Both the position numbers and the translations under genes were made by a program. From Bacteroidales bacterium (GTDB taxonomy: Bacteria > Bacteroidota > Bacteroidia > Bacteroidales > UBA1556): a stretch of DNA of 12,810 bases. The notes below the pieces were generated by a model. That model was not told the origin of the DNA. It searched no databases and saw nothing but the letters and a program-made list of their open reading frames with translations. The DNA is taken from positions 1-12,810 of the forward strand of contig JAOZKO010000055.1 in NCBI GenBank assembly GCA_029935325.1. The letters are read 5' to 3'. This document shows positions 5,695-12,810 of this stretch, piece after piece. Every line of letters begins with the position of its first letter. The first letter of the stretch is position 1.

Positions 5695-8313
5695 ATGAAA
5701 ATAGGTTTAGTAATATTTTTTCTGTTCTTGGTATTGAATACATTTGCTCAAGGCAAGCGTTCATATACTACAAAAAGGATAAATACAGAAATTAATATTG
5801 ATGGTATTTTGGATGAAGAAGTATGGGTAAATGGAGAATGGGAAGGTGATTTTACACAAAGAGAACCCAATGATGGTGCAGCTCCAAGTCAAGCAACATT
5901 TTTCAAGCTATATTATACTGATAAATATATTTACGTAGCAATTCGCGCACTTGAGAAATACCCTGACAGTATTGATAGTAGGCTTGTTAGAAGGGATAAT
6001 GTGGAAGGGGATTTATTAGGAGTGCATTTAGATAGCTATTACGATAAGCGAACCTCATTTAGCTTTCTTGTAAATGCTGCGGGTGTAAAAAGTGATATAT
6101 TATATAGCAATGGTGGCTCAAAGCAAGATATAAACTGGAATCCCATATGGTGGGTAAAAACATCAAAAGACGCCAATGGCTGGAATGTTGAAATGAAAAT
6201 TCCGCTTAGTCAGTTAAGGTTTTCGAAAACAGAGAATAAAGTTTGGGGTCTTGAAGTTGCTAGGTATATCTTTAGATTAGATGAACTCTCACTCTGGCAA
6301 CCAATCTCAAGAAAAAATGCTGATTGGGTTTATAATTTTGGAGAATTACATGGTATTTCAGACATTCATCCTCAACGCATTATGGAGGCTGCTCCGTATG
6401 TAACACTCGGTCTTGAAACCTCTGAGAAAGAAGTAGGAAATCCGTATGAAACAGGAAGTGAGCTTTTTTATGGAGCTGGTATTGACGGTAAAATTGGTAT
6501 TACTAACGACTTTGTTTTAGATTTTACTATTAATCCCGATTTTGGCCAAGTAGAAGCTGATCCATCGGAGGTAAACCTTACTGCTTTTGAAACATTTTTT
6601 CCAGAGCAAAGGCCATTTTTTATTGAAGGAAGCAATATTACCGATTTTAAAATTACTCCTGGAGACCATGAAGCTGCTCGCGATAATCTGTTTTACTCTC
6701 GCAGAATAGGCCGGTCTCCGCAATATTATCCCGATTTAGCAACTGATGAATATATGGATTTCCCTTATGTGACAAAAATCCTTGGCGCATTAAAAGTTAC
6801 TGGCAAAACAAAAAATGGTTTCTCCATGGGAATAGTAGAAAGTGTTACCAGAGAGGAGTTTGCCAAAGTCAATTTAGATGGCACCGAAAGAGAAGTGGCC
6901 GTTGAACCTCTTAGCAATTATTTTGTTGCTAGAGCACAGCAAGATTTTAAACAAGGCAATACAATTATTGGGGGTGAGCTTACTTCCACAACAAGAAATA
7001 TAAATAGCGATGCATTACTATTCCTTCCTAAAAACGCAACAACTGGCGGGCTTGATTTCACCCAATATTGGGATGATAGGAAATATTTTTTGACGGTGAA
7101 CTCTGTTTTTAGCCATATCTCAGGCGACTCCCTTGCCATTGCACATAGGCAAACTGCCTCACAAAGATATTTTCAAAGACCAGATGCAAATTACCTTACT
7201 TTAGACTCTTCTCTAACTTCACTATCGGGTTATGGAGGAAATATTTCTGCAGGGAAGAATGTGGAATCAGGTTGGCATTATGGCTTTGATTTCTCATGGC
7301 GCTCGCCAGGAATATCTTTAAATGATGTTGGTTATTTACGAAATGCAGATAAAATTCTTCAAACAGCATCTGTAGGTTATAATTTTACTAAGCCTAAGCT
7401 TTTTTACCGAAGAATTAATGTGGGAATAGTGCAATGGAATGGTTGGGATTTTGGTGGGAATGCAATTTTTAATGGTGGAATGTTCAGGTTTAATACTAAA
7501 TTCAAAAACTACTACTCGCTTTCCATAAATTCTAGTGCAGAATACAATATTCACGATAATTACAAACTCCGTGGTGGTCCAACATTCTTCCAACCAGGAA
7601 ATATTTTCTTAAGGGTAAATATAGAAAGTAATGCTTCTAAGAAGTTCTATGCTGATTTTGGCACTCGGCAAATGTGGGGGCAGTTTTCTTACAAACGTTC
7701 CAATTCTTGGGATGCAGGTTTTACATACCGACCTATTGATGCGCTATCTCTTGCATTTCACCCTAATTTTACAAAATCATACGATGATTTGCAATATGTT
7801 ACTGAGAATATTGTCAGTAATGACCAAAGATATATTTTAGGAAGAATTGAACAAAGTACCCTGATTTTCCGATTTATGCTTGATTTTAATATCAGCCCTG
7901 ATTTAACAATCCAATATTACGGTTCCCCTTTTATTAGTTCTGGGAAATATACTGAATTCAAAAAAGTGGACAATGCTAATGCTGCTGATTATGGTGATCG
8001 ATTTCATCAGTTTTCAAGCTCCGAAATACTGTATAATGAAACAACAGGATTATATGATGTGGACGAAAATCAGGATGGAAATATTGATTACTCTTTTGAA
8101 AACCCGAATTTTAATTTCAAACAGTTCCAATCTAATCTAGTTCTAAGATGGGAGTTTACACCAGGTTCAATGGTTTACCTTGTTTGGACCCAAAATAAAA
8201 CCAATTATGATGGCCTCGGGACCTTTCACTTTAGCGAGGATATGGGTCAGCTTTTTAGTACTATTCCGGAGAATGTTTTCTTGATTAAGTTTTCTTATCG
8301 GTTTTTTCGGTAG
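5695..8313 (+). CDS. CBM9-like / DUF5916 outer-membrane protein
   Basis: Secreted protein of 872 residues in a family widespread in Bacteroidota; biochemical function unknown. Residues 1-19 are a signal peptide (MKIGLVIFFLFLVLNTFAQ). A carbohydrate-binding family 9-like domain follows (about 28-220, beginning INIDGILDEEVW), then DUF5916 (about 235-872). The family hallmark is at about 276-309, with NPDFGQVEADPSEVN and PEQRPFFIEG. The C-terminal half has alternating aromatic strands and ends in FSYRFFR, consistent with an outer-membrane beta barrel ending in an aromatic residue. An EF-hand-like loop (DENQDGNID) begins at residue 790. The ATG at 5695 is chosen for the signal peptide and a -7 element 40 nt upstream. 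The N-terminal domain suggests glycan handling in or at the outer membrane, but that is inference. The stop lies 3 nt from the stop of the convergent small gene. Confidence 0.92.
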   Translation: MKIGLVIFFLFLVLNTFAQGKRSYTTKRINTEINIDGILDEEVWVNGEWEGDFTQREPNDGAAPSQATFFKLYYTDKYIYVAIRALEKYPDSIDSRLVRRDNVEGDLLGVHLDSYYDKRTSFSFLVNAAGVKSDILYSNGGSKQDINWNPIWWVKTSKDANGWNVEMKIPLSQLRFSKTENKVWGLEVARYIFRLDELSLWQPISRKNADWVYNFGELHGISDIHPQRIMEAAPYVTLGLETSEKEVGNPYETGSELFYGAGIDGKIGITNDFVLDFTINPDFGQVEADPSEVNLTAFETFFPEQRPFFIEGSNITDFKITPGDHEAARDNLFYSRRIGRSPQYYPDLATDEYMDFPYVTKILGALKVTGKTKNGFSMGIVESVTREEFAKVNLDGTEREVAVEPLSNYFVARAQQDFKQGNTIIGGELTSTTRNINSDALLFLPKNATTGGLDFTQYWDDRKYFLTVNSVFSHISGDSLAIAHRQTASQRYFQRPDANYLTLDSSLTSLSGYGGNISAGKNVESGWHYGFDFSWRSPGISLNDVGYLRNADKILQTASVGYNFTKPKLFYRRINVGIVQWNGWDFGGNAIFNGGMFRFNTKFKNYYSLSINSSAEYNIHDNYKLRGGPTFFQPGNIFLRVNIESNASKKFYADFGTRQMWGQFSYKRSNSWDAGFTYRPIDALSLAFHPNFTKSYDDLQYVTENIVSNDQRYILGRIEQSTLIFRFMLDFNISPDLTIQYYGSPFISSGKYTEFKKVDNANAADYGDRFHQFSSSEILYNETTGLYDVDENQDGNIDYSFENPNFNFKQFQSNLVLRWEFTPGSMVYLVWTQNKTNYDGLGTFHFSEDMGQLFSTIPENVFLIKFSYRFFR

Positions 8314-8316
8314 TTT

Positions 8317-8775
8317 TTACAATTGGATTTCAGCCTTGGGAAATAATTCCTTTATTAGAATTTTAAAGCCTTCATAATTATCGGACTTCATGATTTTACT
8401 CAGCGAAAAATAGTAATTCTTTGAATCAACTTTTATAAGTATTATATCGCTAGTTTTAATTGATATAATTATTGCATAGATTCCAATAATGAAAGGAAAC
8501 AAAGGGATTAATAATCTTTCAATATAAATTGTAGAGGTAGAATTATCAAAAAACACCAAATAAATTTGAAATAAATCGTATAACGCAAAGGCCAATAAAC
8601 TAAGCCCAAACACTAATACGAAGAGCCAATTTTTCATGGTTTTCCCTTTTTTAATTGTGATTGAATCAATTTGGTTAAAATCAATAGTTTTATAATTGAA
8701 TCTATTTCGCAATAAATGAACTGATTTTTCAGAAATTCCAAATTGCTCTGCTTCATATTTATATAATTCATCCAT
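8317..8775 (-). CDS. Small two-helix membrane protein of unknown function
   Basis: I do not recognise a named family. The 152-residue product has a soluble N-terminal part (1-46) with short beta-like stretches (SVHLLRNRFNYKTIDFNQIDSITI). Then come two hydrophobic helices (about 49-76 and 87-106) joined by a short polar loop, and a C-terminal stretch with strands and a helix (about 108-152). The order strands, two membrane helices, strands ending in a helix recalls bacterial PH-like membrane proteins; this is a guess from pattern only. There is no signal peptide, so both ends are probably cytoplasmic. The start ATG at 8775 gives a complete frame with base use like its neighbours. It is convergent with the DUF5916 gene (3-nt gap) and divergent from the metallophosphoesterase gene (67-nt gap), so it is transcribed alone. 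Confidence 0.75.
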   Translation of the reverse strand: MDELYKYEAEQFGISEKSVHLLRNRFNYKTIDFNQIDSITIKKGKTMKNWLFVLVFGLSLLAFALYDLFQIYLVFFDNSTSTIYIERLLIPLFPFIIGIYAIIISIKTSDIILIKVDSKNYYFSLSKIMKSDNYEGFKILIKELFPKAEIQL

Positions 8776-8809
8776 TATTTCAGACTTGTTAATTTTGATA
8801 TTAAAATAT

Positions 8810-8822
8810 TGCTAAATTAGCA
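8810..8822. promoter_or_regulatory. Dyad TGCTAA-A-TTAGCA in the divergent promoter region
   Basis: Perfect six-base arms flank a single central A, placed between the small membrane-protein gene (start 8775) and the phosphoesterase gene (start 8843). On each strand the dyad contains a one-mismatch version of the -7 element (TAAATTAG on plus, TAATTTAG on minus). The half-site TGCTAA also appears twice before the DUF5916 gene. It may be an operator or a shared promoter element; this is unproven. Confidence 0.35.
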
Positions 8823-8842
8823 CCGAATTACAACTTAATATT

Positions 8843-9700
8843 ATGTTAAACTTTTTTTTCGTTTCAGATTTGCATGGGAGCAAAGATAGATATATTTCAC
8901 TATTTGAAAAAATAATAGAAGAAAGACCTCATGCCGTTTTTATGGGTGGAGATATATTGCCTTCTGGCCTGATGAATTTGGTAGTGGATAATTCACCAGA
9001 TTTTATTGGAGACGTACTTATTGCAGGATTTACCAAAGTAAAAGAGCAGCTTAAGGAAGATTTTCCTAAGGTATTTATTATTTTAGGAAATGATGATGGG
9101 AAAGCTGATGAAGAGAGGTTTATTGATGTTTCTCAACAAGGTCTTTGGGAGTATATTCATGGAAAGAAAGTTCATTTTCGTGGTTATGATATCTATGGCT
9201 ATGCATATGTTCCTCCATCACCATTCTTACTAAAAGATTGGGAGAAATACGACGTATCACGATATGTTGACCCTGGTTGTATTGCTCCTGATGAAGGCTC
9301 TCATAGCACTGATGTTGATTTGAAAAAAGTTCAATTTACTACTATAAAAAAGGATTTAGATTTATTGACAGAAGGAGAAAATCTATCTAAATCAATATTT
9401 CTATTTCATAGTCCACCATATAAAACAAACCTGGACAGAGCTGCCCTTGATGGCAAAATGATTGAATATATTCCATTGGATGTGCATATTGGAAGCATTG
9501 CTATTCAGCGATTTATTGAAGATTATCAGCCATTAATCACATTACACGGTCATGTGCATGAGTCTGCTTCAATCACAGGTTATTGGTCTGATAAAATAGA
9601 TAATACCCATTGTTTTTCAGCAGCGCATAATGGCAAAGAGTTAGCGATTATAAAGTTTAATCCTGATAATGCTAGCGAGGCTGTTCGGGAGTTGGTTTAA
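8843..9700 (+). CDS. Calcineurin-like metallophosphoesterase
   Basis: Cytoplasmic metal-dependent phosphoesterase of 285 residues with no signal peptide. The dimetal-site motifs appear in order: DLH (Asp9, His11), GGD (Asp37), GND (Asn83), HSPP (His189) and GHVH (His237, His239). The third motif reads GNDD, with Asp84 where most relatives have the catalytic His of GNHE/D, which may change substrate or rate. Large insertions between GNDD and HSPP (about 85-188) set substrate choice. Possible substrates include nucleotides, cyclic nucleotides, phosphodiesters or phosphoproteins; the sequence does not decide between them. The ATG at 8843 starts directly on the first beta strand. A 62-nt gap separates it from the next gene on the same strand, so co-transcription is possible but uncertain because a dyad lies in that gap. 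Confidence 0.88.
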   Translation: MLNFFFVSDLHGSKDRYISLFEKIIEERPHAVFMGGDILPSGLMNLVVDNSPDFIGDVLIAGFTKVKEQLKEDFPKVFIILGNDDGKADEERFIDVSQQGLWEYIHGKKVHFRGYDIYGYAYVPPSPFLLKDWEKYDVSRYVDPGCIAPDEGSHSTDVDLKKVQFTTIKKDLDLLTEGENLSKSIFLFHSPPYKTNLDRAALDGKMIEYIPLDVHIGSIAIQRFIEDYQPLITLHGHVHESASITGYWSDKIDNTHCFSAAHNGKELAIIKFNPDNASEAVRELV

Positions 9701-9722
9701 TATATACAGCTTATTGATTAAT

Positions 9723-9740
9723 TTATTCAAAATTGAATAA
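9723..9740. repeat. 18-bp inverted repeat between the phosphoesterase and T9SS-cargo genes
   Basis: Arms TTATTCAA (9723-9730) and TTGAATAA (9733-9740) are perfect over 8 bp with a 2-nt centre. It lies 22 nt before the ATG at 9763. There is no T tract after it, so termination is unlikely; a dyad bound by a dimeric regulator is the more natural reading, though the AT-rich composition permits chance. Confidence 0.45.
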
Positions 9741-9762
9741 TAAAATAACTAATTTTGGAAAC

Positions 9763-12700
9763 ATGAAAAAGCTATTAATACTCTTACTGTTTCTTTCACA
9801 ATTTGCTAACAATCAGCTTTTAGCTCAAAGTCCAGAATTGTGGGGTATGACAGAAATTGGGGGAACTCACAATGTGGGTACTATTTATAAAACAGATTCC
9901 ATAGGTAATAACTTTATGTCAATACATTCATTTGAACGATATATAGGCGAAAATCCAAGAAAGAATAAGTTGTGTTTAGCTGGAAATGGCAAGTTATATG
10001 GCGTAACATTTAGAGGTGGTCAAGGTGATTATGGAGTTTTATTTGTTTATGATCCACTAACTAATGATTATAATATTTTATTTCACTTTGGAGTGAATAC
10101 TTATGCTTATGGGTGTTATCCCTATGGTGGATTAATGCAAGCATCAAATGGAAAATTATATGGAATGACATCATCTGGTGGGGCATCCAATAATGGTGCA
10201 ATCTTTGAATATGATATTATTGCTGATACAATAATTTCTAAAGTATTATTTGATGGAAGTAATATTGGTGAAGTACCTTTTGGAGATCTTTTAGAGGTCT
10301 CATATGGCAAGCTGCTTGGCTTAACAAGATATGGTGGATTATATAATAAGGGAGTATTATTTGAGTACAATTATGTATCAGATACTTGTATTAAAAAAAT
10401 TGATTTTAACGGCGTAAATGGAGAAGGCCCATATTCATCATTAGTAAAAAAGCCCAATGGATATGTATATGGAACTACCAGAGGTGGTGGTAATAATAAT
10501 GCGGGTGTTTTGTTTGAGTACCAACCCTTATCCAATGCATTAAGCGTTAAAGTATATTTTGACGGAACTAATAAAGGTCGCTCTCCATATAGTCGGTTAT
10601 TAGTAGCGAATAATGGTAAGCTTTATGGGTTGACTTCTACGGGCGGAGTCAATAATCAAGGTGTGTTATTCGAATACAATACAACAACTAATACCTATAC
10701 AAAAGTTGTAGATTTTAATGAGATTAGTAAAGGCAAATGGCCTTTTGGAAGCCTTGCTGAAGGAACAAACGGAAAATTATATGGAATGACTTCGGGTGGA
10801 GGAACAAATGGATGCGGTGTATTATTTGAATATAATATTGCTACAAATGTATTTGCAAAAAAAATAGATTTTGTGGACTCATTAGGTAAAGAACCATGGA
10901 GTACACTAACTTTGGCTTATAATGGTAAGTTTTATGGAACAACAAGGTATGGCGGTATTGGAAAAGGAGTGCTTTTTGAATATGATTATATAAACAATAA
11001 TTATGATAAGAAACTTAGTTTTAGTACTTCACCAGGTGGTTCAGACCCAATTGGCGGCTTGCTATATACCTCAACAGCTAGAATTTTCGGAATGACAAGT
11101 AAAGGTGGTAATTATGGAGGAGGAGTTTTATTTGAAGTAGATATACCAAGCAATACTTTTATTAAAAAGTATGATCTTTATTCCTCAAGGGATGGAAGTG
11201 GAGCTGTTGGAAATTTAATAGAAGCTACAAATGCTAAGCTTTATGGAGTCACTAAATATGGAGGTCAATATTCCTGTGGAACAATTATTGAATACAATAT
11301 AGCATTAGATACATTAATAAATATTCATAGTTTCGATTATACAAACGGTAGCGCACCCGAAGGAAGTTTAATAGAGGCTTCTAATGGAAAACTTTATGGA
11401 ATGACTAGAAGAGGTGGTTTGTACAATCAAGGAACAATATATGAATTTGATTTATCGAATAGTACTTTTACAAGCCTTCATACTTTTCGAGCAGATAGCA
11501 CAGGATCTTTACCCTATGGAAGACTTACAGAAGCACATAATGGTAAACTTTATGGAATAACTTCTGATGGAGGAAATTCTTCAAATTATGCGTATGGTGT
11601 ATTATTCGAATATGATATTGTAACAGATACTTTTAGTTTGAAAAAAGTTTTTGATGGAAATGGAAATACAGGAACTTATCCTAAAGGAAGTTTAATTCAA
11701 GCAATGGATGGCAAACTTTATAGTAGGAGCTCAAATGCTTGGATTTTTAATTATGATATTATAAATGATACCCTAACAATGAAGCTTAATATTGCCATGA
11801 GTGGAGGTGGTTATTATGGGGATCATAAAAACCTTATGATGGCATCGAGTGGAAAAATGTATGGAGTGACTGAACATGGAGGCGTTAATAATAGAGGTGA
11901 AATATTTGAATATAACCCTTCAAACAATAATTTTATAACTAGATTTAGTTTCAATGTTTTAAATGGAGATAATCCAGTAGGTGACTTAATACAAGTTGGA
12001 GGTTGCTTTCCTTCATATTCTCAAATAGATACTATTGTTTGTGATACATTTATTCCCCCTAGTGGTAATTCTAGCATAGTAAATTCGGGGACATATTACG
12101 ACCTTCTTTCTATTTCAAATGTTTGTGGTGCCGATAGTATAGTCATTGTTAATCTAAAGGTTAATAAAAGTTATGAATTAAGAGATACTATTAGTTTATG
12201 CAGTGGTAGTAGTTACACTTTCCCAGATAATACAACTGAAAATAATATTACAACTCAAACAACTCATTTTAGCAATTTCTCCTCATTAATTACTGGATGC
12301 GATAGTATTATTGCCACCACCATTCTTATAAAAACAATTGATACTAATATAAATAAAAGTGGCATTACTTTAAGTGCTAATTATAGTGGTGCATCATACC
12401 AATGGTTAGATTGTGATAATAATTTCTCAAAGCTAATTGGAGATACTAATCAATTATTTATTCCCGTTATTAATGGGAGTTATGCTGTGGATATAACGTA
12501 TAATGGATGTAATGACACATCCTCGTGTTATATTATTAATTCTGTTGACATTACTTCAGGTAATTCATTTGAAGAACCCATAAAAATATTTCCTAACCCC
12601 ACAACAGGAACAATAAATATTGATGTTGGGCAACAATTGTCACAGCTTATTATTAATGTTAGAAATGTGAATGGAATATTAATTCAGCAGTATTTATTTT

Positions 12701-12807
12701 ATAATAAGCAGCATTTCAAAATTGAAATAGAGGGGAGTAAGGGTATTTATCTTATTGAAGTATTATCAGAAAACAAAAGAGGGCTTTTCAAAATAGAAAA
12801 ACAATAA
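9763..12807 (+). CDS. Secreted 14-repeat GloVer-type protein with T9SS type A sorting domain
   Basis: Large surface or secreted protein, 1014 residues from ATG 9763. I reject the upstream TTG (9733) because 9763 begins directly with a signal peptide (MKKLLILLLFLSQFANNQLLAQ). Residues about 25-747 are fourteen repeats of about 51 residues with consensus GKLYGMTxxGGxxNxGVLFEY, matching the GloVer-type extracellular repeat (choice-of-anchor tandem repeat). Two short modules follow, each with Cys and a late CGADSI or GCDSI motif (about 755-860), then an Ig-like module (about 865-925, YQWLDCDNN). A T9SS type A sorting domain (about 939-1014) begins at IFPNPTTG; in known T9SS cargo this domain is removed on export. 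The repeats probably fold as beta-propeller blades, which is inference. Ligand and role are unknown; adhesion or glycan binding are possibilities. No terminator is visible before the window ends. Confidence 0.93.
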   Translation: MKKLLILLLFLSQFANNQLLAQSPELWGMTEIGGTHNVGTIYKTDSIGNNFMSIHSFERYIGENPRKNKLCLAGNGKLYGVTFRGGQGDYGVLFVYDPLTNDYNILFHFGVNTYAYGCYPYGGLMQASNGKLYGMTSSGGASNNGAIFEYDIIADTIISKVLFDGSNIGEVPFGDLLEVSYGKLLGLTRYGGLYNKGVLFEYNYVSDTCIKKIDFNGVNGEGPYSSLVKKPNGYVYGTTRGGGNNNAGVLFEYQPLSNALSVKVYFDGTNKGRSPYSRLLVANNGKLYGLTSTGGVNNQGVLFEYNTTTNTYTKVVDFNEISKGKWPFGSLAEGTNGKLYGMTSGGGTNGCGVLFEYNIATNVFAKKIDFVDSLGKEPWSTLTLAYNGKFYGTTRYGGIGKGVLFEYDYINNNYDKKLSFSTSPGGSDPIGGLLYTSTARIFGMTSKGGNYGGGVLFEVDIPSNTFIKKYDLYSSRDGSGAVGNLIEATNAKLYGVTKYGGQYSCGTIIEYNIALDTLINIHSFDYTNGSAPEGSLIEASNGKLYGMTRRGGLYNQGTIYEFDLSNSTFTSLHTFRADSTGSLPYGRLTEAHNGKLYGITSDGGNSSNYAYGVLFEYDIVTDTFSLKKVFDGNGNTGTYPKGSLIQAMDGKLYSRSSNAWIFNYDIINDTLTMKLNIAMSGGGYYGDHKNLMMASSGKMYGVTEHGGVNNRGEIFEYNPSNNNFITRFSFNVLNGDNPVGDLIQVGGCFPSYSQIDTIVCDTFIPPSGNSSIVNSGTYYDLLSISNVCGADSIVIVNLKVNKSYELRDTISLCSGSSYTFPDNTTENNITTQTTHFSNFSSLITGCDSIIATTILIKTIDTNINKSGITLSANYSGASYQWLDCDNNFSKLIGDTNQLFIPVINGSYAVDITYNGCNDTSSCYIINSVDITSGNSFEEPIKIFPNPTTGTINIDVGQQLSQLIINVRNVNGILIQQYLFYNKQHFKIEIEGSKGIYLIEVLSENKRGLFKIEKQ
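9835..12003 (+). repeat. Array of 14 protein-level GloVer repeats
   Basis: Repeats begin at 9835, 9988, 10150, 10306, 10459, 10615, 10771, 10924, 11077, 11233, 11386, 11542, 11710 and 11851. Their lengths in residues are 51, 54, 52, 51, 52, 52, 51, 51, 52, 51, 52, 56, 47 and 51. The copies are conserved in protein but diverged in DNA, so this is an old duplication series rather than a recent slippage array. Repeat 13 lacks the TxxGGxxNxG segment; repeat 12 carries a small insertion. Confidence 0.9.
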
Positions 12808-12810
12808 AGA

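Noticed and set aside
6517..7840. Short ORFs inside the DUF5916 gene on both strands
   Set aside because: They are shadows of a gene with clear family motifs along its whole length, and they show no domain of their own.
9750..9757. TAATTTTG, an exact TAnnTTTG match before the T9SS cargo gene
   Set aside because: It ends only 5 nt before the ATG at 9763, so the transcript would begin at about the start codon. Without a -33 match at proper spacing I treat it as probable chance in AT-rich DNA, though a leaderless transcript is not excluded.
9733..9762. N-terminal extension of the T9SS protein from TTG 9733
   Set aside because: The ten extra residues would precede a perfect signal peptide that starts at the ATG at 9763.
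10122..10370. Minus-strand ORF inside the repeat array
   Set aside because: It mirrors the repeated coding pattern on the opposite strand (Pro- and Ser-rich reverse of Gly-rich repeats).
9835..12003. CRISPR or DNA satellite array
   Set aside because: The repetition is at protein level with 51-52 codon periodicity; there are no identical DNA repeats with unique spacers.

Overview
The window is chromosomal DNA from a low-GC member of the Bacteroidota that has a type IX secretion system (T9SS). Three things support this. The last gene ends in a T9SS type A sorting domain (FPNPTTG motif plus a C-terminal beta domain). The recognisable promoters carry the Bacteroidota -7 element TAnnTTTG and there are no clear Shine-Dalgarno sequences. 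The gene set (DUF5916 outer-membrane protein, patatin fused to a BamA-like barrel, L25/Ctc next to Pth) is typical of the phylum. I cannot name a genus.

Layout. (1) 3-800, plus strand: the 3' part of a phosphatidylserine decarboxylase gene, cut by the left edge. (2) 797-3001, minus strand: transcribed in the order rplY (L25/Ctc), pth (peptidyl-tRNA hydrolase), EamA-family transporter. A strong -7 promoter and a folded leader precede rplY, and a near-perfect intrinsic terminator sits between rplY and pth. (3) 3181-5382, minus strand: a secreted patatin-like phospholipase with a POTRA-like segment and outer-membrane barrel. (4) About 300 bp of divergent intergenic DNA with two clean inverted repeats and one -7 element. 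(5) 5695-8313, plus strand: a CBM9-like/DUF5916 outer-membrane protein. (6) 8317-8775, minus strand: a small two-helix membrane protein of unknown function. (7) 8843-9700, plus strand: a calcineurin-like metallophosphoesterase. (8) 9763-12807, plus strand: a large secreted protein with 14 GloVer-type repeats of about 51 residues, two short cysteine-containing modules, an Ig-like module and a T9SS sorting domain.

The genes mostly serve housekeeping and cell-envelope roles: membrane phospholipid synthesis, translation, outer-membrane enzymes and barrels, and a secreted surface protein. I see no mobile element, CRISPR array, phage gene, tRNA or rRNA, and no evident defence system. The most interesting signals are regulatory (rplY leader, rplY-pth terminator, dyads in the promoter regions) and architectural (the 14-repeat T9SS protein). 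Three starts deserve care. The patatin gene most likely starts at 5382 rather than at an upstream TTG. The T9SS protein starts at 9763 rather than at an upstream TTG. The EamA gene has no ATG near its N-terminus and probably uses TTG.
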